A stretch of DNA of 61,028 bases. Origin: an uncultured Prevotellaceae bacterium. GTDB taxonomy: Bacteria; Bacteroidota; Bacteroidia; Bacteroidales; Bacteroidaceae. Below are positions 7,733 to 17,019 of the stretch, one piece after another. A program made the position numbers and the translations under genes. Below the pieces are notes generated by a model. The model did not search any database, was not told where the DNA came from, and saw nothing but the letters and a program-made list of their open reading frames with translations. The DNA lies in the NCBI GenBank assembly GCA_900319225.1, contig ONNV01000012.1, forward strand, positions 1 through 61,028, read 5' to 3'. Numbering within the stretch: position 1 is the stretch's first letter; each line of letters begins with the position of its first letter.

Positions 7733-10351
7733 TTAATAAGCCTTTGTGATAGTCAGAACACCGGCCGAGAGGGCGGGAACGGATAGAATTACATCGTTTC
7801 CATCGAGCTTTCCGGCTGATTTCTGCAGGGCAACAGCGTTCTTGTTCTCCATACTGTTGGCTACAGTGAGTGAGCCGGGCGCATAGTACTCAAACTCCGT
7901 CTTGCTGATGCCCTTCCAGTCACCCTTGATACGCAGGGTAGCAGGTTGATCGGTCGGGTTCACAACCTTCACAATCACATCGGCACCATTCTCCGACATG
8001 GTGGTGCTGACGCTCACATTGCCTGTCTCACCGCTATAGGCAAGGCGGTACTTGCTGAAATGGTCATACCACAACTCCGTTACCTGGCAGTTAGGAGCCT
8101 TGAACAGGTCCTTGTAGTCAAAGTTTATGAATGCGTTGTTCCAGTCGGGGGCATCGGTACGGCGTATGAACAGGGCGGCAGCACCCATTGCAACCACGTC
8201 ACGGGCCTCACACATATTCAGGAAACCGCCGGCAAAGAGGCCTGTGCGCCAGTCAATGCTGTTAAGGTTCCACTCTGAAATGAAGAGTTTGATATTGGGG
8301 TTGGGACCATCCGCAATCATCTGGGCGTATCGGTCATACTGCTGGCCCAGACGGGCGGGACCCGTAGCGTAACCACCCTGCTGCTCATAATGGTGCAGGC
8401 TCAGGTAGTCAAAATACTGGCCGCTGCGCTTAATGAACTGCTCATCCTCCTGGAATCCGCCGCAAGCAATGATCTTGATTGACGGGTCAATCTTGCGCAT
8501 GGCGGTGCTGAAATCACGAACGCACTTCTCATAGCGTTCAATACCCATCTCCCACATCTCATTGTCAATCTCCCAATACTTGACGTTATAAGGCTCCGGA
8601 TGTCCGTTGGCGGCACGCTTAGCGCCCCACTCATCGGTAGCGGGAGCATTGCAGTAACGCAGCCAGTTAACGGCATCCTCAAGGATCTGGTCATACTCAT
8701 CGGCCGGACGCTCAAACTTGACGCTGACCACGATTACGGGCTCTGAGTTCACCTCACGGCAGAACTTTATGAACTCATCGGTACCAAAGCAGTTCTGGTC
8801 ATAATCCATCCACATCCAGTGTGCCCAGCGCTCACGGTTCTCCTGCGGGCCGATACCGTTCTGCCAGTCATACTGTGCCACGTAGCCGCCGCCCGGCCAG
8901 CGCAGGCATGTGGGATGCAGTTCCTTTACGGCCTGCAGTATGTCGGGACGGAAACCACCCAGGTCCTTACCGGTCTGAGTAGACATAGTAACCATGTCAA
9001 TCTGTACGGTACCACCCTTTACTGCTATTGCAAAATCTCCGTCACCGCTTATCTGATTAGGTTCAATCCTGCCTCCGACATTAATATTGATTCTTGCTTT
9101 GACTTCACCGCTACCAAGAGATCTGGGTTCAAGGGTGAATTCATATTTCTTCCACTCCTTGCTGTTTATCTTGCCAAGTGACTGGCGGGCTACAAACTCA
9201 CCCTTCTCATTACGGAGTCCGACAATCAGTTCACCCTTGCCCTTGGCATAAATAGAGCCCACGTACTTTTCACTTAATATTATGTTCTGCGGTCCCTGTG
9301 CAATGCCGGCTTCAGCATTCTTGCCGGCCGTAATCTCCTGCGAGTAGCGCATGTTCACTGCATCGTCCTTGATAAGACGGTACTTGCCGCCGTCACCGAA
9401 CGCTGTCCACTCAGGAGCCACCTCTGGAATCTGCACATCTCCGGGAGTACCCTCAAAAAGAACCTTTCCATCGGTGGATACAAGCTTTATGTCGCGGTAA
9501 GTAGCTTCTGTGTAGTTGACCCAGAAAGTAAGGAAATTGCGGTCAGCCATTTCCAGACCGTCATAGCTTACAATCTCCTTGCCGTCCCAATATACGGTTG
9601 CCTTGCTGCCGCGGCTCTCAATGCGCAGCTTATGCCAACGCTGCTCCTCATTCACCTGATCCTTTGTGGCGGGGGTGGAAGCCAATGCGGTAAGGGTATT
9701 CATGCGTCTTCCGGGGCGGCCTCCGAATCCCTGTGATTCACGCACCTCCATAGCACATATGGAGAAATCGGCCGTGGAGCTCTGTTGCTGCAGTGCTGCA
9801 CGTGCGGCAGCCTCATTTGCGGCATCAATCTGGGATTGAGTCTGTGCCGGAGTGAATGTTCGGCCCTCATAATAGGGATCATGTATGCGTACGTAATAGG
9901 GAGTTCCGTCGGCCTTGTTGCGGAAAGCAAAACGGATATCCATCAGGCCTCCGCTCCAGCTGCGGCGGGCAAGTTTATATGAACGCCAGTTGACATCCAT
10001 CGTAAGGTCAAAGTCACATGTCTCAATGCTGTCTATCTTAAGAGGCTGCTCATAACGGGTAGGTGAATGGAGCACCATGTCATCATCCATATACCAGCCG
10101 TCAAAATAACCGTCACGGGGCGGGATTCCGGGATACTGCTCCGGCTCGAATGAACGGCCGTAGATCATCTCCTGCCATACACCGTTGTTGGCGCTGAAAT
10201 AGATGTGTTCAAAGAGCTGTCCGTACAGCATTTCATCAATGATTCCGCTGGGCTTGGTGCTCTGTACATTGATCTCGTAACTGTTCTGTGCCTGACCCGA
10301 CGATGCGGCCAAGGCCAGAGCTACTAGTAATAAGGTTCTTTTCATTTTCAT
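7733..10351 (-). CDS. GH51 alpha-L-arabinofuranosidase, exported
   Basis: An 872-residue glycosidase with signal peptide 1-22. Residues about 100-460 form an added beta-rich region resembling laminin-G and CBM4-type carbohydrate-binding folds. The GH51 (beta/alpha)8 domain begins near 465 (PTCLRWPGGGYVAQYDWQNG). The acid/base is Glu598 in YWEIDNEMW and the nucleophile Glu693 in LFISEWN. A C-terminal beta domain ends the protein. GH51 enzymes release terminal arabinofuranose from arabinoxylan and arabinan, so it would act with the GH43 enzymes of the window. It is the first gene of the minus-strand series running to 1826. Confidence 0.92.
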   Translation of the reverse strand: MKMKRTLLLVALALAASSGQAQNSYEINVQSTKPSGIIDEMLYGQLFEHIYFSANNGVWQEMIYGRSFEPEQYPGIPPRDGYFDGWYMDDDMVLHSPTRYEQPLKIDSIETCDFDLTMDVNWRSYKLARRSWSGGLMDIRFAFRNKADGTPYYVRIHDPYYEGRTFTPAQTQSQIDAANEAAARAALQQQSSTADFSICAMEVRESQGFGGRPGRRMNTLTALASTPATKDQVNEEQRWHKLRIESRGSKATVYWDGKEIVSYDGLEMADRNFLTFWVNYTEATYRDIKLVSTDGKVLFEGTPGDVQIPEVAPEWTAFGDGGKYRLIKDDAVNMRYSQEITAGKNAEAGIAQGPQNIILSEKYVGSIYAKGKGELIVGLRNEKGEFVARQSLGKINSKEWKKYEFTLEPRSLGSGEVKARININVGGRIEPNQISGDGDFAIAVKGGTVQIDMVTMSTQTGKDLGGFRPDILQAVKELHPTCLRWPGGGYVAQYDWQNGIGPQENRERWAHWMWMDYDQNCFGTDEFIKFCREVNSEPVIVVSVKFERPADEYDQILEDAVNWLRYCNAPATDEWGAKRAANGHPEPYNVKYWEIDNEMWEMGIERYEKCVRDFSTAMRKIDPSIKIIACGGFQEDEQFIKRSGQYFDYLSLHHYEQQGGYATGPARLGQQYDRYAQMIADGPNPNIKLFISEWNLNSIDWRTGLFAGGFLNMCEARDVVAMGAAALFIRRTDAPDWNNAFINFDYKDLFKAPNCQVTELWYDHFSKYRLAYSGETGNVSVSTTMSENGADVIVKVVNPTDQPATLRIKGDWKGISKTEFEYYAPGSLTVANSMENKNAVALQKSAGKLDGNDVILSVPALSAGVLTITKAY

Positions 10352-10438
10352 ATTTGTTTAGTATAACTATCTGTTCTTATTTAGTTGTTTAGTTTTTTCT
10401 TTTTCCATCCGGCGGAGACTCGCTGCTTCGCTATGCTC

Positions 10439-10679
10439 GGTTGTTTTTGACTTTCTTGGCCTAAGGCCTTGAAAGTCCAGGACAGGATCCTATCTGCGTA
10501 CTAGAAACAACCTTTTTTTAGTTTGGGGCGGCGACGCCCCAAACCCGTTCCATTCCACTTCGTTCCATTCCACTCTGCCGGCCTCCGGCCGGGTAAAACC
10601 AATCCATTTACGCTTCGCTTTAATGTATTGGTTTTACTGGGTGCAGCTGGAAACCTTGTGCGTATTATAACCACGCACA
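10439..10679. repeat. Cluster of five palindromes plus a 15-bp tandem duplication
   Basis: The 357-base gap 10352-10708 holds no gene but a row of inverted repeats. GGTTGTTT (10439-10446) pairs with AAACAACC (10505-10512) and encloses GACTTTCTTGGCC/GGCCTTGAAAGTC (10449-10477). Next are GTTTGGGGCG/CGCCCCAAAC (10521-10544), CCGGCC/GGCCGG (10578-10592), GTAAAACCAAT/ATTGGTTTTAC (10593-10637) and TGTGCGT/ACGCACA (10657-10679). Between them a 15-base unit starting CGTTCCATTCCACT is repeated in tandem (10546-10575). Some may act as terminators for the U32 gene on the minus strand; the density suggests a REP-type cluster. Confidence 0.75.
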
Positions 10680-10708
10680 GGGAAACGCAGGTGCTGTTGT
10701 ATTAATTT

Positions 10709-11962
10709 TCAATTCTCAATTTTCCGCGCTACCACCTTGAAGAGCTTGTCACCGCGGCGGACGCGCTCCGGGGTTTTGAAGGAGACGCGGACTCCTTGCG
10801 GAACGGTATCTACGGTTTTGAGGTCTACGCGGGGGTCATCAAGGTTGAATGTGATGCAGCCTGTAGTGGCTCCCGTTACCATGAGTTTGTCGCCGGCACT
10901 GATGGGTGCAGCCTCGATGCTGAACTCGGCAACCTCAATCTTTGAGAACCAGTCCGTGCACTTGCCCACATAGACCTTAGTCTCTGTTGCCTGTGATCCA
11001 TATACATCATTCCACTCACCCAGACGCTGTCCCAGATAGTATCCGTCCCAGAATCCGCGGTTAAACACCGTAGCCAGGCGCTTATCCCAGTTTTCCTTCT
11101 TTTCATCGGTGAATTCACCGTTCAAAACGGCCTCAATAGCCTCACCGTAGCACTCCGCAACGGTTCGAACGTATTCAGGTCCGCGGGCACGTCCCTCGAT
11201 CTTGAACACCCTCACTCCGGCCTCTATCATACGGTCCATGAACCGGATGGTCTTGAGGTCCTTGGGTGACATTATGTACTGGTTCTCAATAGCCAGCTCT
11301 ATATCGGTCTCGCGGTCCTTAACGATATATCCGCGGCGGCACAGCTGCATGCAGGCTCCGCGGTTGGCGCTTGCATTCATCTCATTCAGGCTCAGGTAGC
11401 ACTTGCCGCTTATGGCCATGCACAGCGCTCCGTGGCAGAACATCTCAATTCGTATAAGTTCCCCCTTGGGGCCACGTACATCCTGCTCCAGTATCTGACG
11501 GTGAATCTCGGCCACCTGATCCAGGTTAAGCTCACGTGCCAGTACCACTACATCGGCAAACTGGGCATAGAACTTGAGAGCCTCTATGTTGCTTATGTTA
11601 AGCTGGGTGGAGAGATGCACCTCCATACCTACCTGGTTGCAGTAGGTCATCACAGAGATATCACATGCAATAATGGCCGAAATCCCCGCTTTCATCGCAG
11701 CATCCACGATCTCATGAACCAACGGGATATCCTCGCCGTACATGACTGTGTTAAGCGTAAGATAGCTCTTTACGCCATGCGCATCACACTGGCTGGCAAT
11801 CTCGCGCAGGTCATCGAGCGTAAAGTGGCTGGCACTGCGTGAACGCATGTTCAGTTTCTCCACGCCAAAGTAGATCGATCCCGCTCCGGCCTGAAATGCA
11901 GCAGCCAGGCTCTCCCACGATCCCACCGGAGCCATAATTTCAAAATCAGTTCTATCCATCAT
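10709..11962 (-). CDS. U32 peptidase-family protein (YegQ/TrhP-like, tRNA hydroxylation type)
   Basis: 417 residues, cytoplasmic. It begins FEIMAPVGSWESLAAAFQAG, the typical U32 N-terminus. It carries the family signature at residues 173-191 (EMFCHGALCMAISGKCYLS), followed by the Cys cluster RGACMQLCRRGY that supplies probable Fe-S ligands. Members of this size related to TrhP are involved in prephenate-dependent 5-hydroxyuridine formation in tRNA; older annotation calls them collagenase-like peptidases. The neighbouring dihydrouridine synthase fits a tRNA-modification role. ATG at 11962 or 11959 is possible. Confidence 0.85.
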   Translation of the reverse strand: MMDRTDFEIMAPVGSWESLAAAFQAGAGSIYFGVEKLNMRSRSASHFTLDDLREIASQCDAHGVKSYLTLNTVMYGEDIPLVHEIVDAAMKAGISAIIACDISVMTYCNQVGMEVHLSTQLNISNIEALKFYAQFADVVVLARELNLDQVAEIHRQILEQDVRGPKGELIRIEMFCHGALCMAISGKCYLSLNEMNASANRGACMQLCRRGYIVKDRETDIELAIENQYIMSPKDLKTIRFMDRMIEAGVRVFKIEGRARGPEYVRTVAECYGEAIEAVLNGEFTDEKKENWDKRLATVFNRGFWDGYYLGQRLGEWNDVYGSQATETKVYVGKCTDWFSKIEVAEFSIEAAPISAGDKLMVTGATTGCITFNLDDPRVDLKTVDTVPQGVRVSFKTPERVRRGDKLFKVVARKIEN

Positions 11963-11997
11963 TTGCTCACTTTTTCCTTTTTCGCCAAAGTTCTATC

Positions 11998-12145
11998 TTT
12001 TTCGCCAAAGTGTCCCACGCTCATCCTATCGGGAATACTCTCTGAGCCCGGTTACTGTGGGACATGTGCTCATTTCAAGGGTGTGTCCCACGCTGATATG
12101 GATTCTGACGTTTCTGAGTCAGGTTGCTGTGGGACACTTTGGCGA
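11998..12145. repeat. Palindromic repeat pair overlapping the 3' end of dus
   Basis: TCGCCAAAGTGTCCCAC (12002-12018) is the exact reverse complement of 12129-12145. Inside this are two tandem copies of a unit that opens GTGTCCCACGCT and closes CTGTGGGACA (12010-12064 and 12083-12137). The element fills the space between the U32 and dus genes and extends into the dus reading frame, providing its last codons and stop. Confidence 0.85.
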
Positions 12146-13125
12146 GAACCCCACTGAGCTGAAATGTGATCCATTATCGCGAACAGATCACTCACCGTCT
12201 CGGCACGGAGCATCTCTATGCGGGTGTGGCGGAAATCCTCCAGACCCTTGAAAAGAGGGCTTGCGGCCAGATGACGGCGAATATGTACTATGCCGCGGCG
12301 CTCATCCAGACGGGCTATGCTGTCCAGAGTCTCCTGTTTGAGCACATCCATCTTCCACTGGAATCCGGGATCCTGCCACAGCTGACCTGTCTTAAGATAG
12401 TGCTTGACCTCCTCAAAGATCCAAGGCCGCCCAAAGCTGCCGCGTCCTATCATGATGGCATCCACCCCGTATCGGTCAAAACACTCCTTGGCACGCTCCG
12501 GTGTAGTGATATCGCCGTTGCCTATGATAGGGATCTTCATCCTGGGATTCTCCTTGACCTTGCCTATAAGCGTCCAGTCTGCCTGCCCGGTGTACATCTG
12601 TGCACGGGTACGGCCGTGTATGGTCAGGGCCTTGATTCCGCAATCCTGCAGTTGCTCGGCCAGTTCGACAATTATCTTGCTCTCATCATTCCAGCCCAGA
12701 CGGGTCTTGACTGTAACGGGTATCTTTACCGCATCCACCACCGCACGGGTAATCTCCAGCATCTTGGGTATGTTCTGCAGCATACCGGCGCCGCCGCCCT
12801 TGCCTGCCACTTTCTTTACCGGACAGCCAAAGTTCAGGTCCAGTACATCAGGCCCGGCAGCCTCAACCATCTTGGCGGCACCTACCATAGCCTCCGTATC
12901 CTTACCGTAAATCTGGATAGCCACAGGGCGCTCCTCATCACAGATGGTCAGTTTCTGCATGGTACGGTTCACCTCACGTATCAGGGCATCGCTCGACACA
13001 AACTCGGTATAGACCATATCGGCCCCGAACCGCTTGCAGAGCAGGCGGAAAGCGGGATCCGTAACATCCTCCATAGGGGCCAGAAACACCGGCTTCTCTC
13101 CAAAATCTATATCTCCTATCTTCAT
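12070..13125 (-). CDS. dus: tRNA-dihydrouridine synthase (DusB type)
   Basis: 351 residues from the ATG at 13125, where the family-typical MKIGDIDFGEKPVFLAPMED begins; the frame is open to 13185 but those residues are unlike Dus. It is an FMN enzyme reducing uridine in tRNA. Visible motifs are PMEDVTDPAFR, QIYGKD, LNFGCPVKKVAGKGGGAGM with catalytic Cys101, LTIHGRTRAQMYTG and the FMN-phosphate site GNGDI/IGRGSFGRPWIF. A normal Dus would end soon after AIMDHISAQWG. Here about 24 extra residues, with the stop codon, are encoded by the palindromic repeat 11998-12145, so the native end has probably been replaced. Confidence 0.92.
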   Translation of the reverse strand: MKIGDIDFGEKPVFLAPMEDVTDPAFRLLCKRFGADMVYTEFVSSDALIREVNRTMQKLTICDEERPVAIQIYGKDTEAMVGAAKMVEAAGPDVLDLNFGCPVKKVAGKGGGAGMLQNIPKMLEITRAVVDAVKIPVTVKTRLGWNDESKIIVELAEQLQDCGIKALTIHGRTRAQMYTGQADWTLIGKVKENPRMKIPIIGNGDITTPERAKECFDRYGVDAIMIGRGSFGRPWIFEEVKHYLKTGQLWQDPGFQWKMDVLKQETLDSIARLDERRGIVHIRRHLAASPLFKGLEDFRHTRIEMLRAETVSDLFAIMDHISAQWGSRQSVPQQPDSETSESISAWDTPLK

Positions 13126-13161
13126 CCGGATAAATTGGAATGCTAAATTACTAAAAGTTCC

Positions 13162-13183
13162 GCCAAAAAAGAGTACTTTTGGC
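13162..13183 (+). promoter_or_regulatory. -7 box TACTTTTG within an inverted repeat upstream of GH95
   Basis: TACTTTTG at 13174-13181 matches TAnnTTTG and lies 35 bases before the GH95 start. It overlaps the right arm of the inverted repeat GCCAAAA (13162-13168)/TTTTGGC (13177-13183), an arrangement expected of an operator covering a promoter. No -33 box is evident. Confidence 0.45.
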
Positions 13184-13216
13184 ACCTATAATTAAAAAAC
13201 ACTAGCCAACTGAATT

Positions 13217-15580
13217 ATGAAGAAAACTTTGCTGATTGCTTTGGTGACCATGATTTCATTTTCATGCTCATCACAGAACAATGACCTTAAACTATGGTAT
13301 GACACACCCGCAAGCCAATGGACCGATGCCCTGCCCCTGGGTAACGGACGTCTGGGAGCAATGGTGTTCGGTACACCCGCACAGGAGCGTATCCAAATAA
13401 ATGAAGAGACCATCTGGGGCGGTGGCCCGCACAATAACGTTAACTACGCAGCCAAGGACGGACTTGACAAGATACGCCAGGCTCTGTGGGAGGGACGCCG
13501 TTCTGATGCCCAGGCTCTTTGCGATGAGTATATATCATCCAAGAGCGCACACGGAATGCCCTACCAGACAGCCGGATCACTCATGCTTGATTTTGACGGA
13601 ATCACTGATTTCACCGACTATTACAGGGAGCTTGACATAAACCGTGCCGTGGCTCTGACACGTTTCAAAGCCAATGGAACAGAGTACACCCGTGAGTGCT
13701 TTGTATCGCTGCCTGACCAGGTAATCGTAATGCGCCTGACCGCATCGGCCAAGGGTGCCATCACATTCAAGGCCAGCTACAACCTGCCTTACCGCGATGA
13801 CCGCATCATAGCACGCTCGGCTCAAGCTGACGGCAAGCAGGCCACAATGACCATCTCCTGCAAGGGCGATGACCACGAGGGCATTGAGGGAAAGATCCGT
13901 TTTACCGATAAGACCCTGATCGTTCCCCAGGGCGGTCAGGTCAAGGCCGACGGAAACACCATAGCAGTAAGTGACGCCGATGCCGTTACCATCTACATCT
14001 CCATAGGCACGAACTTTGTAAATTACCAGAGTGTAAGCGGCAACGAGAATGAGGCTGCTGACCGCTGGATTGAGCCGCTTGACAAAGGCAAGAAGAAATA
14101 TGACAAGATGCTTGCAGACCACATAAGCGCCTATAAGAAGCAGTTCAGCACCGTAACCCTGGATTTGGGCACCAATGAGCAGTCCAACCTGCCTACAGAC
14201 AAGCGTGTGGCACAGTTTGCCACCACCTTTGACCCTCAGATGGTTGAACTCTATTTCCAATTTGGCCGATACCTGCTCATATGCTGCTCACAGCCGGGCG
14301 GACAGGCCGCCAACCTTCAGGGTATCTGGAATGAGAGCCGCCAGGCTCCCTGGGACGGTAAGTACACCACTAACATCAACGTTGAGATGAACTACTGGCC
14401 CGCATACGTATGCGGACTGTCACAGACCTTTGATCCGTTCCTGCAACTGGTAAAAGACTGCGCCGAGCACGGAAAGGAAACCGCCGCCATGTACGGCTGC
14501 CGAGGCTGGACCCTGCATCACAACACGGATATATGGCGCTCAACCGGTGCAGTGGACGGCGCCTACAACGGCATGTGGCCCACCGGTGCCGCCTGGTTCT
14601 GCTCACAGATCTGGGACGGATACCTGTTCAACCAGGATCCTAACTATCTCAAGGAGATCTATCCCATCATGAAGAGTGCCTGTGAATTCTTCATTGACTT
14701 CCTGGTTGAGGAGCCTGTATCAGGCAACAAATATCTGGTAGTTGCCCCCTCCTACTCACCCGAGAACGCGCCGCACGTACAGGACGTACTGGGCAAGGGC
14801 AACATAACCACCGTATTCGGCGCTACCATGGATAACCAGATGATGGCCGATCTGTTTGGCAACACCATAGAGGCCGCAGCTCTGATGGGTGAGAACGCAG
14901 CCTTTGTAGATACGCTCAAAAACATACAGAGCCGTCTGGCACCTATGAAGATAGGAAAGTGGGGCCAGCTCCAGGAGTGGTTTGAGGACTGGGATGATCC
15001 CAAGGACAACCACCGTCACGTATCACATCTGTGGGGTATGTATCCCGGACGTCAGATCACTGCCGATGGCACACCGGACCTTTTCAAGGCCGTACGCACC
15101 AGCCTTGAGGCACGCGGTGACGAGTCAACCGGCTGGTCAATGGGATGGAAGGTATGCCTCTGGGCCCGACTGCTGGACGGAGACCATGCCTACAAACTGA
15201 TACAGGATCAGCTTAAGCCTGCACGCAGCCGCGGATTCGGTGGCAGCGGCGGTACATACAACAACCTGTTTGATGCGCACCCGCCATTCCAGATTGACGG
15301 AAACTTTGGCTGCACCGCCGGTATAGCCGAGATGCTGGTACAGAGCCACACCGGAAAGATTGTGCTCCTACCTGCCCTGCCGTCTGTATGGAAAGACGGT
15401 ACCGTCAAGGGACTGCAGTGCCGCGGAGGATTCATCCTGGAAGAGCTCACCTGGAAGGACGGCAAGCCCGCCACAGTCAAGGTCCGCTCCAATGCCGGAG
15501 GCAAACTCAACATAACCTGGAACGGTAAAGACCAAACCCTGGACACCAAGTCTGGCAAGGTCTACACCATCAAGTTCTAA
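13217..15580 (+). CDS. GH95 glycosidase (alpha-L-fucosidase or alpha-L-galactosidase)
   Basis: A 787-residue lipoprotein with a short leader and Cys17 (ISFSCSSQ). It has the full GH95 layout: an N-terminal beta-sandwich opening LKLWYDTPASQWTDALPLGN, then an (alpha/alpha)6 barrel. Motifs match the family catalytic set: TNINVEMNYWP with Asn386/Asn388, PSYSPEN with Glu516, and FQIDGNFGC with Asp694. GH95 inverts alpha-1,2-fucosyl or alpha-L-galactosyl bonds; the latter occurs on some xylans, and the xylan genes following favour side-chain trimming. The choice between fucose and galactose cannot be made here. The promoter is at 13174. Confidence 0.9.
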   Translation: MKKTLLIALVTMISFSCSSQNNDLKLWYDTPASQWTDALPLGNGRLGAMVFGTPAQERIQINEETIWGGGPHNNVNYAAKDGLDKIRQALWEGRRSDAQALCDEYISSKSAHGMPYQTAGSLMLDFDGITDFTDYYRELDINRAVALTRFKANGTEYTRECFVSLPDQVIVMRLTASAKGAITFKASYNLPYRDDRIIARSAQADGKQATMTISCKGDDHEGIEGKIRFTDKTLIVPQGGQVKADGNTIAVSDADAVTIYISIGTNFVNYQSVSGNENEAADRWIEPLDKGKKKYDKMLADHISAYKKQFSTVTLDLGTNEQSNLPTDKRVAQFATTFDPQMVELYFQFGRYLLICCSQPGGQAANLQGIWNESRQAPWDGKYTTNINVEMNYWPAYVCGLSQTFDPFLQLVKDCAEHGKETAAMYGCRGWTLHHNTDIWRSTGAVDGAYNGMWPTGAAWFCSQIWDGYLFNQDPNYLKEIYPIMKSACEFFIDFLVEEPVSGNKYLVVAPSYSPENAPHVQDVLGKGNITTVFGATMDNQMMADLFGNTIEAAALMGENAAFVDTLKNIQSRLAPMKIGKWGQLQEWFEDWDDPKDNHRHVSHLWGMYPGRQITADGTPDLFKAVRTSLEARGDESTGWSMGWKVCLWARLLDGDHAYKLIQDQLKPARSRGFGGSGGTYNNLFDAHPPFQIDGNFGCTAGIAEMLVQSHTGKIVLLPALPSVWKDGTVKGLQCRGGFILEELTWKDGKPATVKVRSNAGGKLNITWNGKDQTLDTKSGKVYTIKF

Positions 15581-15638
15581 ATACCACCGCACCTGCGTGA
15601 CAATAAAATAAATAGGAAAACCATATAAACAATAAAGA

Positions 15639-16868
15639 ATGAAAACCAAAAACATCCTGCAGGCCCTATTAGTCAGCCTGTTCCTCCCTCTGAGCGCAAC
15701 CGCCCAGAAAAACGTTTCAATCGATTGGTACGGCTTTGTTGCCGCACAGTCATGGATAAACACACATGAAAGTGTAGCCGGAGCCGAGGGTTTCCTTTAC
15801 CTCTATCCTACTGACGAGAATACTGTAAATCCTCTTGACCCCACCGATACACATGACCGCAATGCAATTCCGCAGGGTTCATGGTTCGGCACTATGGCAC
15901 GTCTGGGTTTTGTACTTCACGGTCCCGAGATATTCGGTGCTGCCAGCCGCGCCAAGGCCGAGCTTGAGTTCTCCGGCCACTCCGCTCCCGGAAGCATTCT
16001 CTACCGTCACGCTTTCATAGCATTGGATTGGGAAAACAGCACACTGACACTCGGTCAGACCTGGCATCCCATGAACGACCTGTTCCCCAGCACCGTGGGC
16101 ATTGCCATCGGCTCACCCTTCAACGCCCTCAACCGCAGCCCGCAGCTCCGTTACGAGTATTTCCTGGGCAATGACAAGAAGATAAAACTGACTGGCGCCG
16201 CAATATTCCAGGCAGCCAACGGAACATTCGGTCCTGCTGTTGCCGGCAAGTCTTACAATTACAACCGTTGGTCAATGATGCCCATGTTCTATGCCGGCGT
16301 TGACTTTACCCTGGGAGACTTCAAGGTAGGCGGCGGCGTTGAGTACAAGCGCATAACACCCTCTATTGATTATGCCGATGACAACAAGAAATACTATCTG
16401 GACGGTATTTGCGGAATGATCCAGGCCCAGTACAACAAGGATAAACTGTCTATCAAGGCCAAGACCCTGATAGGTCAGGATATGTCACATCTGGGTATCT
16501 GTACCGGTTACGGACAGGTTGCCAATCTTAATCCCGGCGAGATTCAGTATTCTCCTCTCGCAGCCTCTTCATCATGGGCTCAGGTCCAGTATGGCGGTGC
16601 CCTCAAGTTCGGTCTGTTTGGAGGTTACATGAGCAACTGGGGCGCAGGCAAGGACCTGTCTACAGTATTTGCTGCCGAGAACGGAACAATTGACAATATG
16701 TGGCGTGTAGCACCCAACGTGCAGTACAACGTAGGTAACATGAACCTGGGTATTGAGTATGAGCTGACCACGGTAGCTTACGGCACACGCAAGCCCAACG
16801 GCACCGTTACTGACACCCACAACGTCAGCAACAACCGTCTGCTTCTGTCAGTCATGTACGCCTTCTGA
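15639..16868 (+). CDS. Outer-membrane porin (DcaP-like beta-barrel)
   Basis: A 409-residue protein with signal peptide 1-22 (SATAQ) and alternating beta-strand sequence ending LLLSVMYAF, with the terminal aromatic typical of outer-membrane barrels. The segment TLGQTWHPMNDLFPSTVG and the general layout resemble DcaP-type porins. It lacks plug, TonB box and SusC features, so uptake would be passive. Its location between GH95 and xylulokinase/GH8 genes suggests it admits xylose, xylo-oligosaccharides or another small product. A strong terminator follows at 16890. Confidence 0.75.
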   Translation: MKTKNILQALLVSLFLPLSATAQKNVSIDWYGFVAAQSWINTHESVAGAEGFLYLYPTDENTVNPLDPTDTHDRNAIPQGSWFGTMARLGFVLHGPEIFGAASRAKAELEFSGHSAPGSILYRHAFIALDWENSTLTLGQTWHPMNDLFPSTVGIAIGSPFNALNRSPQLRYEYFLGNDKKIKLTGAAIFQAANGTFGPAVAGKSYNYNRWSMMPMFYAGVDFTLGDFKVGGGVEYKRITPSIDYADDNKKYYLDGICGMIQAQYNKDKLSIKAKTLIGQDMSHLGICTGYGQVANLNPGEIQYSPLAASSSWAQVQYGGALKFGLFGGYMSNWGAGKDLSTVFAAENGTIDNMWRVAPNVQYNVGNMNLGIEYELTTVAYGTRKPNGTVTDTHNVSNNRLLLSVMYAF

Positions 16869-16889
16869 TAACTCTACTTGACAATATTG

Positions 16890-16927
16890 CGCCGCCGGCT
16901 CCCCACACAGGGCCGACGGCGTTTTTT
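16890..16927 (+). terminator. Rho-independent terminator after the porin gene
   Basis: CGCCGCCGGC (16890-16899) pairs, with one mismatch, with GCCGACGGCG (16912-16921) and is followed by TTTTTT. It ends the GH95-porin transcript. Confidence 0.85.
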
Positions 16928-16963
16928 GTTAAGGCATATAAAAGCTGTTTCAGTTCTTTTCAC

Positions 16964-16971
16964 TACCTTTG
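16964..16971 (+). promoter_or_regulatory. -7 box TACCTTTG of xylB
   Basis: An exact TAnnTTTG match located 49 bases before the chosen xylB ATG. Because it lies over the earlier in-frame ATG at 16969, it argues that translation starts at 17020. Confidence 0.6.
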
Positions 16972-17019
16972 TTTGCCCTAATGCAATTTGACGTAAATTA
17001 CAATCAATTATATAAAAGT

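Noticed and set aside
12166-13146. Long plus-strand open frame opposite dus
   Set aside because: It is antisense to clear Dus motifs, has no family features, and arises from codon bias of the true gene.
16969-17019. Earlier in-frame ATG of xylB
   Set aside because: It overlaps a consensus -7 box, and the added residues are not part of the kinase fold.
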